Source: an uncultured Porphyromonadaceae bacterium
GTDB lineage: Bacteria > Bacteroidota > Bacteroidia > Bacteroidales > Muribaculaceae
DNA length: 64,000 bases
NCBI GenBank assembly: GCA_900541555.1
Contig: UQKE01000002.1
Span: forward strand, 1-64,000
Direction: 5' to 3'
The position numbers and the translations under genes were made by a program. Below the pieces are notes generated by a model. The model did not search any database. It saw only the letters and a list, made by a program, of their open reading frames with translations, and was not told the origin of the DNA. Shown here in pieces: positions 8,732 through 17,387 of this stretch (position 1 is its first letter; each line of letters begins with the position of its first letter).

Positions 8732-10678
8732 TTATACATCAAAACTATTAAGCACGTATAGAGAACGAAGCACTTCTCCTACGCTCGGCGCAAAGCTGAT
8801 TGCGCCATGTCCGTTGTATGGCGGGTTGCCATCGTATAATTCTGAAATCGAACCAATGCATTCGCGGGTCATGTCGTCTTCATAACCGATAAGCATGCGT
8901 CGAAGGAATGCGACTCCGCTATGCCCGAACACTTTTAGATAAGCATCGGTATAAAAGCCTGTCAGCCATGGACGGGTCGGCCCGTTGAAATAGGCTTGTT
9001 GCCTTTGGAAATGATTGCCGACAAAGAATGGATTGTATCCGAAGCTTTTTGGGCTTAATGTGCGCAACCCGTTAGGCGTTAGCAATTCGCGAGTGGCAAA
9101 ATCCAAAATCTGTTTCCGTTGTTTTTTGTCGAGAGGCGAGAAGTCGCAACCGGCAGCGATGATCATGTTCGGGCGCACGCTTAGGTCCATATAATTTCCG
9201 TCGACATAATCGTATAGGTAGCCGTAGTCGTTAAGGAAAGTATCGACAAAAGCATTTTTAAGCGTTTCCGAAGTGTGCTTCCAATCTTTTATGCGTTGTG
9301 GCTGCCATATGTTGTTTTCAAACAAGGTGATTCCAAACATTAGCGCGTTGTACCAAAGGGCATTGAATTCTACGATGTAACCGGTTCGAGGAATGAGCGG
9401 TTGCCCGTTGGGTTGTTTTGCATCCATCCACGTGACCGGACTTTTGGTCCCGTCGGACGAGAGCAAACCGGCTTCGTTTATATACAAGTTGGACTGTTTC
9501 CCGTCTAAGATGAAATTGATGATTTCTTCTAATGCTTTGCCGTATTTTTTAATAGCGTCCTCTGCGGAGGTGAACTTTGCATATTGCATGATTGCCCATG
9601 TGGCCCATAATGGGATGTCGGGGAGGTCGAGACCCTTTATCGTGTCGTCGGTGTCGCCGGTCTTCATGTATTTGAGCAATGATTCAATTGCCGTATCCAT
9701 GATTTTTTCAAAATCTTCGCGGTGATTGATTGCCAAAGTTGTGCCGGGAAGGGCGAGGAACAAGTCGCGAGCGATAATTTTAAACCACGGATATCCGGCC
9801 AATAGATAGTTCTTATTGCCGTCTTTTATGTAGCATTGCTTTGCTGAATTTTTTAAGCAATTGTAGAAGCTTGTGCGGCTTGTGCGGTCGAGCGTTTCTT
9901 TCTCAAAAGTGCTTGCGAAACTTCGAGGCTTGGCCGGCTCTATGCTTGCTGAAAAAATAATGCTTTCTCCTTTTTTTATTGGCAGGCGGAAATATCCGGG
10001 AACCCATAAGTCTTCCGTGAAGGCTTCTTCACGCGCCATGTCTTTTATGTATTCGATGCCGTTATACCAATGTGGGTTGTATACGAACTCCGGCTTATGG
10101 TTGAATTGCAAATACAATCTTGGATATCCTTCGTATAAACAAAAAGAAACGCCGTTTTCGGTTTCTTCATAAGACGTGTTTATATTCCCGTTTTCTGTGC
10201 ATAAGCTCATGGCGTTTCGAAACGCTAAAAACGGTTGGAATTGCAATGTTGTCGGGGAGTGCGCCTCCAAAAGAGTATAGCGGATTAGAATCCTGTTTTC
10301 GTGGGATACGAACACTTTTTCTTTGGTAAGGACTACGCCTCCTACTCGATAAGTGAGTTTGGGAATCGTATCGCAGTTGAATTCTCTCAAATACTTATGG
10401 CCGTTTGGGCTATAAATGCCGTTCCGATAGCGGTGGATGGCCAAATTGAACGGAGCTTCGTGTTGAATGACAGTCTCATCGAGCGACGAAAGAAGCACGA
10501 AGTTGTCGTTGTTCATTTCTTTGATGGGAATAACAAGCAAGCCGTGTTGCTTCCGTGTGTTGCATCCCGTAATCGTCGTGCAATGATATGCTCCGGACAT
10601 GTTTGTTCGGAGAATTTCTTTTGGAAGAGATTGGTCGAGGTTGATTAATAGATTCTTATCAAATTTAAGGTAACTCAT
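8732..10678 (-). CDS. Glycogen debranching enzyme (amylo-alpha-1,6-glucosidase family)
   Basis: A 648-residue protein. The N-terminal beta domain typical of bacterial debranching enzymes contains the SGAYHCTTITGCNTRKQHGLL block. The C-terminal (alpha/alpha)6 barrel begins near GYPWFKIIARDLFLALPG, matching the GH133 signature. It removes alpha-1,6 branch points from glycogen-like glucan in the cytoplasm. It is the first gene of the glucan operon. The 119 bases upstream are AT-rich and include a near-consensus TATGTTTTG on the minus strand, but no clean promoter. Confidence 0.9.
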   Translation of the reverse strand: MSYLKFDKNLLINLDQSLPKEILRTNMSGAYHCTTITGCNTRKQHGLLVIPIKEMNNDNFVLLSSLDETVIQHEAPFNLAIHRYRNGIYSPNGHKYLREFNCDTIPKLTYRVGGVVLTKEKVFVSHENRILIRYTLLEAHSPTTLQFQPFLAFRNAMSLCTENGNINTSYEETENGVSFCLYEGYPRLYLQFNHKPEFVYNPHWYNGIEYIKDMAREEAFTEDLWVPGYFRLPIKKGESIIFSASIEPAKPRSFASTFEKETLDRTSRTSFYNCLKNSAKQCYIKDGNKNYLLAGYPWFKIIARDLFLALPGTTLAINHREDFEKIMDTAIESLLKYMKTGDTDDTIKGLDLPDIPLWATWAIMQYAKFTSAEDAIKKYGKALEEIINFILDGKQSNLYINEAGLLSSDGTKSPVTWMDAKQPNGQPLIPRTGYIVEFNALWYNALMFGITLFENNIWQPQRIKDWKHTSETLKNAFVDTFLNDYGYLYDYVDGNYMDLSVRPNMIIAAGCDFSPLDKKQRKQILDFATRELLTPNGLRTLSPKSFGYNPFFVGNHFQRQQAYFNGPTRPWLTGFYTDAYLKVFGHSGVAFLRRMLIGYEDDMTRECIGSISELYDGNPPYNGHGAISFAPSVGEVLRSLYVLNSFDV

Positions 10679-10797
10679 AGGTTTGTATGAATTTGATTAA
10701 AATTTAATGGTTCTAACTACACCACGAATTTAATAAAAATTATTTTCATGGAAAAGAAAAATGTTGCAAAACATATAATTAAGGCGAGGTAGGTGTT

Positions 10798-11769
10798 TCA
10801 AATGTTCAGTTCGGCTCGAACTGAGTTTACGAAATTCCAAAATTCGGATTCGATGGCGCTGAAAATGTTGTTTTTGTCGTCGGATTTTGTTGGGGTGAAA
10901 ACTTTTAATCCGCTTGGGTGGCAATTGATGGAGATTGTCGATCCCATTTCAATTGGCTCTCCGTCAAGGTGGACAACGCCGGCATTGTCGCGTTCGATGG
11001 TGAGCCGTGGCGTGCGAAAAGATATGATATTGGTGTCTTGGTCTATGTGTTTTGAAAAAAGGAGGATTCCGAGTACGGCTGTGTCAATGGGGGTGATTGG
11101 CAAAATGACGGTCACGTCTATTTGCCCGTCTTGAATATTTGCATTCGGGGCGATATAAGCATTATTGCCATATTGCGAAGCGTTTCCACATGCGATAATA
11201 AATGCTTTTTCTGTGATTACGCCTGTCGGGGTGGTGATTTTATATCGTTGCGGGCGATATTTTAAATATTCCGCTATCGCGCTTTTAACATATTCGAGCG
11301 CGCCTCTTTTCCTGCTTTTTGCAAAGCGGTCGCTTACTTGTGCATCGAATCCGATGCCGCATGTGCAAAAGAAAGGTTTGTCATTGGCGGTGCAATAATC
11401 AAGCGGCGAGGTGTCTCCGTCGAGGATAATGTCGATTGCTTTTTCGATGTCTAAGGGGATTTTTAAGTGCCGAGCCAATCCATTGCCGGATCCGTATGGG
11501 ATAATTCCGAGAGCGGTGTCGGTGCCGCATAATGCAGTTGCAACTTCGTTTATAGTGCCGTCTCCGCCAACTGCAAGGACACCTTTGTATCGTTTTTGAA
11601 CAGCTTCTTTTGCAAGCTCGCATGCGTGGTTCGGGTGCAGGGTGTGTCGAATCTCTATGTCATAATGCGAATGCTTGAATTTTGCTTCAAGTATTTCCGG
11701 AAGCATATCGTTGTGCGTTTTTCCGGCTATGGGATTGATAATGACTGATATTTTTGTCTTGTTTGTCAT
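10798..11769 (-). CDS. Diacylglycerol/lipid kinase family protein
   Basis: A 323-residue protein with the DAGK catalytic signatures NPIAGK near the N-terminus, GGDGTINEV (nucleotide loop) and GSGNGLARH. Family members phosphorylate diacylglycerol, sphingosine or related lipids at the membrane; Bacteroidales make sphingolipids, so a sphingoid substrate is possible but unproven. A start 13 codons upstream is open, but MTNKTKISVI fits the family start and the extension would overlap the promoter box. Confidence 0.88.
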   Translation of the reverse strand: MTNKTKISVIINPIAGKTHNDMLPEILEAKFKHSHYDIEIRHTLHPNHACELAKEAVQKRYKGVLAVGGDGTINEVATALCGTDTALGIIPYGSGNGLARHLKIPLDIEKAIDIILDGDTSPLDYCTANDKPFFCTCGIGFDAQVSDRFAKSRKRGALEYVKSAIAEYLKYRPQRYKITTPTGVITEKAFIIACGNASQYGNNAYIAPNANIQDGQIDVTVILPITPIDTAVLGILLFSKHIDQDTNIISFRTPRLTIERDNAGVVHLDGEPIEMGSTISINCHPSGLKVFTPTKSDDKNNIFSAIESEFWNFVNSVRAELNI

Positions 11770-11775
11770 ACATGG

Positions 11776-11783
11776 CAAATATA
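11776..11783 (-). promoter_or_regulatory. Candidate -7 box (TATATTTG) for the lipid kinase gene
   Basis: TATATTTG on the minus strand, 6 bases before the ATG at 11769. A TTG lies 22 bases upstream of it. If used, the transcript would start at or near the start codon and be nearly leaderless. Confidence 0.45.
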
Positions 11784-11834
11784 TGTAAAATAATTGGCAT
11801 TGTGACAAGAAAGTTGTAACTTCGTATATTAAAT

Positions 11835-12422
11835 ATGAATATTATGAGAGCTAAATTTTCGTTGATGCTGAATGTCTTTGTGTTTATTGCAGGGTTGTTG
11901 TTTGTGATTTTGTATTTTAAAGGCAAGGGTGTTTTTGAATTGGTGTCGATAATTTTAGGCATCATGTTTATAATGACAAGTTGCTTGTCGTTGATAGCTG
12001 CGTTTAGCAAGGAATTGGTTCATAAGTCCAAATGGTCGATTGTGCCAATTGTTGGAGGAATGCTATTGGGAATAGCTTTGGTTGCTGCCAATGAATTCTT
12101 TGCGCGTTTTTTGGCATTTGTGTTTGCAACGCTTCTTGTTGTCGGCGGCTTATATAAAATGTGGGGATTGTTTGTGGCACGGAAAATAATTGTATATCCG
12201 AAATGGTTTTATGTCGTTCCGTTGCTTATCATGATTTGTGGCATTGTGTTTTTTGCCATAGGCATTGACAGCGCGCAAAAGATACTTAGTTTGGTTGTCG
12301 GAATCGCCTTTATGGCTTATGCCATTAATTCTTTATGCGAATATATAGTATATAAAGAAGCATTGCGAAAGCAGGCCGAGGTGAAGGGAGACTCGGAAGC
12401 GATCGCAATTCGTGAAGAGTAG
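11835..12422 (+). CDS. DUF308-like multi-pass membrane protein
   Basis: A 195-residue protein with about six hydrophobic helices in three hairpin pairs, e.g. LMLNVFVFIAGLLFVILYF and IILGIMFIMTSCLSLIAAF, and a short charged C-terminal tail. The pattern of paired helices with small residues matches DUF308/HdeD-type inner-membrane proteins, whose function is mostly unknown. It is monocistronic and converges on the cytidylate-kinase-like gene 23 bases away. Confidence 0.65.
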   Translation: MNIMRAKFSLMLNVFVFIAGLLFVILYFKGKGVFELVSIILGIMFIMTSCLSLIAAFSKELVHKSKWSIVPIVGGMLLGIALVAANEFFARFLAFVFATLLVVGGLYKMWGLFVARKIIVYPKWFYVVPLLIMICGIVFFAIGIDSAQKILSLVVGIAFMAYAINSLCEYIVYKEALRKQAEVKGDSEAIAIREE

Positions 12423-12445
12423 TAGAGAGGAGTATTCGCGTGTCC

Positions 12446-13078
12446 TTATTGTTTAAGGCGGGCTTCGACGTATGCAATAATCAGTTTGATGATTTCGGCC
12501 TCGTCCAAGCGAGATGAGTCAAGGCAGATGTCGTAGGAAGTGGAGTGCCCCCATTCTTTGTCGGTATAAAAATTGTAATACTCCGCACGGAGCTTGTTTT
12601 CTTTTTTTGCCAAAGATTTTGCCTCGTCGATGCTTGTTCCTTCCACTCGTTTGACGATTCGTTGAGCACATGCTTCAGGCGAAGCACTAATGAATACGTT
12701 TATGCAATAGGGGTTGTCGCGAAGCAGATAATCGGCGCAACGTCCGACAATGACGCATGAACTCCGTTCAGCCACGGCGCGAATCGTGTCGCATACGGCT
12801 TTTTGCACGCTGTCGTAGTATGTGGAAGACGGGGATGCAGAAAAAGATTGGATATAAAAGCCGAGGTTGAGCGAAAGGTTGTTGATGTAGAAAGATGGCA
12901 GCTTTTCGTCGGTTTTCTTGAATAATTCCGGATTGACGCCAATTTCTTTTGCAGCTTCGAGCAAAAGCTCTTTGTCATAAAATTTGACGCCTAATGTCTT
13001 GGCAAGTTTTTCGCCAATGTCGTGTCCGCCACTTCCGAATTGGCGTCCGATTGTAATGACAAATTTTTTATCTTCCAT
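12446..13078 (-). CDS. Cytidylate-kinase-like protein
   Basis: A 210-residue P-loop protein beginning MEDKKFVITIGRQFGSGGHDIGEKLA. The Walker A-like GRQFGSGG and the downstream VIVGRCADYLL block match the cytidylate-kinase-like family (PF13189), which is distinct from Cmk. A nucleotide or small-molecule kinase activity is inferred, substrate unknown. The frame stays open 16 codons upstream, but that part lies in a conserved promoter element, so I start at the ATG at 13078. Confidence 0.8.
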   Translation of the reverse strand: MEDKKFVITIGRQFGSGGHDIGEKLAKTLGVKFYDKELLLEAAKEIGVNPELFKKTDEKLPSFYINNLSLNLGFYIQSFSASPSSTYYDSVQKAVCDTIRAVAERSSCVIVGRCADYLLRDNPYCINVFISASPEACAQRIVKRVEGTSIDEAKSLAKKENKLRAEYYNFYTDKEWGHSTSYDICLDSSRLDEAEIIKLIIAYVEARLKQ

Positions 13079-13112
13079 ATTAATATGTGGTTTTATATTT
13101 GATTTGTTTGCA

Positions 13113-13219
13113 TGGAGATAGGGCAAATCGAGCGCAGAAGCGTCAAGGTTGTTTGGGCGGCTGTGCCGAGATGCAACTTATCTTAATGCAAAGATAACGC
13201 AACTCGGATGCAAAACCAA
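13113..13219 (-). promoter_or_regulatory. Promoter plus diverged copy of the 76-bp element, upstream of the cytidylate-kinase-like gene
   Basis: On the minus strand a TTG (13217-13219) is followed after 20 bases by TATCTTTG (13189-13196). An inverted repeat TTATCTT-TGCATT-AAGATAA overlaps that -7 box. Then come TTGCATCTCGGCA and, further on, TTCTGCGCTCGATTTGCCC, ending at a decayed box TATCTCCA (13113-13120) exactly 76 bases after the first. Both blocks match the tandem array at 60849-61008 in order and position (GCGTCTCGGCA, TTCTGCGCTCGACTTTCGC), so this is the same element in reverse orientation. The hairpin arms of the array are not kept here. Confidence 0.65.
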
Positions 13220-13298
13220 CGGATGAAGGCTTTTTCTGGCAATGGAAGCAAAATAGGCATTCGGAATAAGAGCAGGCTTGTAAAAAAGTATTGGTAAA

Positions 13299-13330
13299 TT
13301 TGTGCAGTGGCGCAAATAGATGTAATTTTG
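13299..13330 (+). promoter_or_regulatory. Promoter of the trigger factor gene
   Basis: TTTG (13299-13302), 20-base spacer, TAATTTTG (13323-13330), 40 bases before the ATG. This is a full Bacteroidota promoter match. An inverted repeat TAATTTT-9-AAAATTA (13323-13345) has its left arm on the -7 box. A second weaker box TAAATTTG lies at 13295-13302. Confidence 0.7.
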
Positions 13331-13370
13331 CAACTCGTAAAATTAGCGTTAGAAATAAAATTAATAAGAT

Positions 13371-14723
13371 ATGAATGTAACAATGGAGAAAAACGGCAAT
13401 GTCGGTGGTGTTATCACCGTGTCGTTGGAAGAAAAAGATTATCAAGACAAGGTAGCAAAAGACCTCAAAACAATAGGGCAAAGACATCATATAGATGGAT
13501 TCCGTGCGGGGAAAGTGCCTGCCGGCTTGCTGAAAAAAATGTTTGGGAAGCAAGTGCTCGCAGATGTCATTAACAGAGAAACCATTGATGCATTGTTTAA
13601 ATATATCGAGGATGAGAAGTTGAGCATTTTGGGAGAACCTTTGGCCGAAGAATCGCAAGAGGTGGATTTCGATAAAAAGGATTTTACTTTCAAGTTTGAA
13701 GTAGGATTGGCTCCGGAATTTTCAGTTGCATTAGATAAAAAATTAAAAATTCCATACTATACGATTACGGTAGACGATGAAATGGTGAAGCGTCAAGATG
13801 AGGCATACGCTCGCCGTTTCGGGTCGCAAGTCGCAGGCGAATCGGTCGATGACACGGCTTTGATAAAAGGGCAAGTTTCGGAATTGAATGCAGATGGCTC
13901 TGTCAAAGATGGGGGCATTTCGACAAACACGATTATTTCGATGGAATATCTTGCTTCTTCCGATGAAAAGGCAAAATTCATGGGAAAGAAAGTCGGCGAC
14001 AAAGTAGTGTTCAACCCTAATGCGGCAAGCAATGGCAATGCAACGGAAATCGCTTCGATGCTGAATATCGAGAAGGCTGAAGCCGAAAATGTGAAATCCG
14101 ATTTCGAATTTGTCATAAAAGAAATCATAGTCCTTAAATTGGCCGATAAAAATCAAGAATATTTCGACAATGTTTTTGGCAAGGATGCTGTTAAAAACGA
14201 AGAAGAATATGTCGAGAAGTTGAAAGAAACGATTGCTAATCAATTGAAATTGGATAGCAACTATCGCTTCACGCTCGATGCTCGGAAAGCAATCATGAAA
14301 AAGGTTGGCAAGTTGGAATTGCCGGTTGAGTTTTTGAAGAAATGGCTGAAGAAAACCAACGACAAAATCAACGATGAAAATGTGGACGCAGAATTCGAAA
14401 AGATGCTTCCGGGCGCAGAGTGGCAGCTTGTGAAAGAAAAAATCGTCAAAGAGCAAGACATTAAAGTTGCGGATGAAGATTTGAACAGGGAGGCAAAAAT
14501 GTTGGCAATACAACAATTTGCCCAATATGGCATGTCGAACGTGCCGGACGAATATGTCGAGAAATATGCCAAAGACTTCTTGGACAATAAGGAATATCGT
14601 CAAAGATTAATCGACAAAGCAGTGGACGACAAGTTATTTGCTGCAATTAAAGAGGTTGCGACAGTAACAGACAAGGCAGTGTCGGTTGATGAGTTTAACG
14701 CTTTGTTCAAGTCTGAGAATTAA
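13371..14723 (+). CDS. tig: Trigger factor (ribosome-associated chaperone)
   Basis: A 450-residue protein. It has an N-terminal ribosome-binding domain (GFRAGKVPAGLLKKMFG, the usual GFRxGKxP signature), a middle PPIase-like (FKBP) region and a helical C-terminal chaperone region rich in Lys and Glu. It binds nascent chains at the ribosome exit. Bacteroidota trigger factors are divergent in the middle domain, and so is this one. It has its own promoter and is closed by a terminator. Confidence 0.88.
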   Translation: MNVTMEKNGNVGGVITVSLEEKDYQDKVAKDLKTIGQRHHIDGFRAGKVPAGLLKKMFGKQVLADVINRETIDALFKYIEDEKLSILGEPLAEESQEVDFDKKDFTFKFEVGLAPEFSVALDKKLKIPYYTITVDDEMVKRQDEAYARRFGSQVAGESVDDTALIKGQVSELNADGSVKDGGISTNTIISMEYLASSDEKAKFMGKKVGDKVVFNPNAASNGNATEIASMLNIEKAEAENVKSDFEFVIKEIIVLKLADKNQEYFDNVFGKDAVKNEEEYVEKLKETIANQLKLDSNYRFTLDARKAIMKKVGKLELPVEFLKKWLKKTNDKINDENVDAEFEKMLPGAEWQLVKEKIVKEQDIKVADEDLNREAKMLAIQQFAQYGMSNVPDEYVEKYAKDFLDNKEYRQRLIDKAVDDKLFAAIKEVATVTDKAVSVDEFNALFKSEN

Positions 14724-14737
14724 ATATTTTCTGGAAT

Positions 14738-14777
14738 TAAAAAAACGGAAATGCATTGAGCGTTTCCGTTTTTTTGT
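14738..14777 (+). terminator. Terminator of the trigger factor gene
   Basis: Stem AAAAAACGGAAATGC pairing with GCGTTTCCGTTTTTT (one G-T pair), 5-base loop, followed by a T run. Begins 15 bases after the tig stop codon. Confidence 0.85.
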
Positions 14778-14848
14778 TCATTCGTCGTGACGTGTGCTTT
14801 TTTGCAGGCATGGCGGGCATAAAATTCGAAGACTCGTAAAAAATCGCT

Positions 14849-14979
14849 AACTTTGCGTATGGTAAGAGCTTGTTTTGCAAAAGCATTTTAAACCAATGTA
14901 TTGCTTCGTGCTCGATATGTTTATTTGAAAAAAAGATATGGAAGGCATAGGCATTCAATAAGTTTGAATCTCGATGCCT
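14849..14979 (+). promoter_or_regulatory. lysE-type gene leader: -7 box and hairpin
   Basis: TAACTTTG at 14849-14856 is a good -7 box without a clear -33 partner. A hairpin follows at 14949-14979: AGGC-ATTCAA-5-TTGAAT with outer GCCT pairing and a CTCG bulge. It sits 15 bases before the ATG of the exporter gene, where it could affect translation. No known riboswitch was recognised. Confidence 0.4.
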
Positions 14980-14993
14980 AAGAATGTCCGGAT

Positions 14994-15635
14994 ATGGATA
15001 TTTTACTAATTATAGTAAAAGGTCTTGCAATAGGAGTTTTGATCTCGGCGCCGATGGGGCCGATTGGCATGTTGTGCATTCAACGCACGTTGAACAAGGG
15101 GCGTGCTGCCGGATTTTTCACCGGTGTCGGTGCTGCATTGTCGGATTTGTTGTATTCGTTGCTGACCGGATTAGGCATGTCGATAATCATCAATTTTGTT
15201 GAGGAGCATCAATCTTATCTGCAAATATTTGGCAGCGTGGTTCTTCTTGGCTTTGGGATTTATATAGCGCGAAATAATCCGGCAAAAGTGTTGCGAGCAA
15301 AAGGCGGACGCCCATTGAAGAATAATTACGTGCAAGATTTGGTGTCCGGTTTTTTGTTTACATTCTCCAATCCTTTGATTATCTTTTTGATAATCGGATT
15401 GTATGCTCGATTTAATTTCTTTTCTCAAACGCAAGACACATATTCCTATATATTGGGATTTGCTTCGATTATAACAGGCGCGTTGTCGTGGTGGTTTATG
15501 ATAACTTATTTTGTTAATAAAGTCAGAGGCCATTTCAACGTGCGCAGTATGTGGCTAATTAATATTATTATCGGTAGTTTAATTTGTTTGATGTCGTTCT
15601 TTGGACTTGGATTGTCGTTAATTAAGTTGCTATGA
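14994..15635 (+). CDS. LysE/RhtB family amino-acid exporter
   Basis: A 213-residue inner-membrane protein with about six helices. It carries the family motif near the N-terminus (SAPMGPIGMLCIQRTLNKGRA) and NPLIIFLIIGLYARF in the middle. Members export amino acids or small metabolites; the substrate here is unknown. Its stop overlaps the next gene's start by 4 bases (ATGA), so the two genes are translationally coupled. Confidence 0.85.
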   Translation: MDILLIIVKGLAIGVLISAPMGPIGMLCIQRTLNKGRAAGFFTGVGAALSDLLYSLLTGLGMSIIINFVEEHQSYLQIFGSVVLLGFGIYIARNNPAKVLRAKGGRPLKNNYVQDLVSGFLFTFSNPLIIFLIIGLYARFNFFSQTQDTYSYILGFASIITGALSWWFMITYFVNKVRGHFNVRSMWLINIIIGSLICLMSFFGLGLSLIKLL

Positions 15636-16282
15636 ATGAAGAATATGTATTAAAAGCGCCTTACATGCCGGAACTTGACAAATTGCCAATGGATGCAGTT
15701 TGCGACTACTTGGAATTGCATGTTTCCAAATACGGCATAAATTGCGTGAACTGGAAAGACAGATTCCCGTATCATCCGATTGCCATTTTTTCAATTGCTC
15801 GCGGTGAAAAATACTTGTATGTCAATTATTTCGTTCGGTGCAATTATTTGCGAGCTGTAAATTATGAAAATAATAAGAGTGTCAGCGAAGATAGTTGTGT
15901 GGAATTTTTCCTTCAATTGCCGGATAGCGACGAATATTGGAATTTTGAGTTTAATTGCATAGGTGCCGTTAATGCGTCCCATAGAAAAGATCGCAAGCAT
16001 CCGTGCCGTTTGTCGGACGATGAGATTGCGACGATTAAGCGATACGCATCTTGCGGCAACAAGCCATTCAACGAGATGGAAGGGATGTTTAATTGGAGTT
16101 TGACGATTGCCATTCCATTCTCATTGATTGGACTGACCGCATTCCCTGCAGAAATTAAAGGGAATTTTTATAAATGTGCTTCTGCCACAAAAATGCCGCA
16201 TTATTTGAGCTGGGCGCCAATTCGGACGGAAAATCCGGATTTCCATCGTCCGGAGTTTTTCGGAAAGATCTGTTTGGAATGA
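15632..16282 (+). CDS. CBM9-like carbohydrate-binding-fold protein
   Basis: A 216-residue protein without signal peptide. Features such as NYFVRCNYLRAVN, CVEFFLQLPDSDEYWNFEFN and the C-terminal LSWAPIRTENPDFHRPEFFG match the family-9-like carbohydrate-binding module proteins found as stand-alone genes in Bacteroidales. Whether it binds sugar is unknown; the lack of a secretion signal argues for an intracellular role. Coupled to the LysE-type exporter by a 4-base overlap. Confidence 0.7.
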   Translation: MNEEYVLKAPYMPELDKLPMDAVCDYLELHVSKYGINCVNWKDRFPYHPIAIFSIARGEKYLYVNYFVRCNYLRAVNYENNKSVSEDSCVEFFLQLPDSDEYWNFEFNCIGAVNASHRKDRKHPCRLSDDEIATIKRYASCGNKPFNEMEGMFNWSLTIAIPFSLIGLTAFPAEIKGNFYKCASATKMPHYLSWAPIRTENPDFHRPEFFGKICLE

Positions 16283-16292
16283 GCTTCCATGC

Positions 16293-17045
16293 TTATCGCG
16301 GGAAATTAAATCCCTGCGATTCGATGAAGTCGTAATATATCTTTGAATATTTTTCGTTGTCTGCTTTTGTGTATCGCACGTCCGTGAATACTTGTGCGAG
16401 GTGGCTTTTCCCATTTTCAGCAACATATTTCATGTTGAGAGGTTTAGACTCTTTCTCGTGATAAATATCTCGTATTTCGGAAAGGGAATAGTCGCGGTAT
16501 GTCTCTTGGTGAATAATCCCTTTTGTCGGAATTCTTTCGGCTTTTTCAGAGTTGTCGTCGGGAAGGCCTAATGTCAAAGTCGTGATTGGAACAACGAATT
16601 TCGGCAAATTGAGCACTTTCGCTATTTCATGGGCTGTATAAGTGGTAGTTCCCAAATAGCAACATCCATATCCGCAAGCCTCGGCAATAGTGTTGAATTG
16701 TTGGGTTAAAATGATGGTGTCGATTGCGGCATATATAAATGCTTGAAAATTGCCGTATGAGGGCACGGCGTTTCCAGATTCGCACCATTTGTTGAACCGG
16801 TTGAAGTCTACGCAAAAAGTCAAGACCGCAGCTGCATTTTCTATTTGCGGTTGGTTAAAATGGCACGGAGCCAATTGTTTCTTTATTTCATCGGAGGAAG
16901 AGACGACAACACTGTACAGTTGCATTCCTCCGGTTGTCGGAGCACATGCAGCAGCTTCAATCATTTTAAATATTTCCGATTCGGAAATATTTTTATTTTT
17001 ATATTTTCGGATAGTTTTCCGTGTCGTGAAAAAATCTAAGTTCAT
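16293..17045 (-). CDS. Nitroreductase family FMN oxidoreductase
   Basis: A 250-residue protein with nitroreductase-fold features: the N-terminal TTRKTIRKYKNKNISESEI (RRSIRxY-type FMN contact), the AAACAPTTGGMQLYS block, and AEACGYGCCYLGTTTYT in the middle. It reduces nitro compounds, quinones or flavins with NAD(P)H. It converges on the CBM9-like gene. A hairpin (ATCGCGGGA ... TCCCTGCGAT, 16295-16320) overlaps its last codons and may act as its end signal. Confidence 0.85.
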   Translation of the reverse strand: MNLDFFTTRKTIRKYKNKNISESEIFKMIEAAACAPTTGGMQLYSVVVSSSDEIKKQLAPCHFNQPQIENAAAVLTFCVDFNRFNKWCESGNAVPSYGNFQAFIYAAIDTIILTQQFNTIAEACGYGCCYLGTTTYTAHEIAKVLNLPKFVVPITTLTLGLPDDNSEKAERIPTKGIIHQETYRDYSLSEIRDIYHEKESKPLNMKYVAENGKSHLAQVFTDVRYTKADNEKYSKIYYDFIESQGFNFPR

Positions 17046-17065
17046 TGCTTGCTAATATTTCAAGA

Positions 17066-17097
17066 CAAAGATAAGATATTAAAAGTATTTTGACAAA
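17066..17097 (-). promoter_or_regulatory. Promoter of the nitroreductase gene
   Basis: On the minus strand TTTG (17094-17097), exactly 20 bases, then TATCTTTG (17066-17073), 20 bases before the ATG at 17045. A complete consensus promoter. Confidence 0.75.
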
Positions 17098-17387
17098 TAA
17101 AATTATTTTTGAATTCCGTAAAGCCGGATTTCGGTGGTTTTATAAATTAATTTGACGGTTTGGCATGGTGTTTCGGCAGGGATAAAAAATATTTCGGATG
17201 TGATGAAAATTTTCTTTTTGGAAAACTATTTGGAGTTCTTTATTTTTTAATATATTGATTTATAATGATATATATTTTGCAAAGTACAAATTAGTCAACT
17301 CTGTTTAAAAACAGAGTTATTCATTTTGTAGATATATTTAATTTGCCAACCTTTGCAAAGTTGAATATTAAAATAAACTTTTTCTAT
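17098..17387. other. AT-rich leader between nitroreductase and nrdJ
   Basis: About 290 bases without a gene. Two inverted repeats stand out. AACTCTGT-TTAAAA-ACAGAGTT (17297-17318) is a perfect 8-base stem. CAACCTTTGCAAAGTTG (17347-17363) is a near-palindrome centred on TTTGCAAA, 25 bases before the nrdJ ATG, and is a candidate operator. A near-consensus TATATTTTG at 17271-17279 may be the nrdJ -7 box. I looked for a cobalamin riboswitch because the enzyme needs B12, and could not recognise one. Confidence 0.4.

Noticed and set aside
17098..17387. Cobalamin riboswitch in front of nrdJ
   Set aside because: I could not identify the conserved B12-box blocks by eye; left as a check, not a call.
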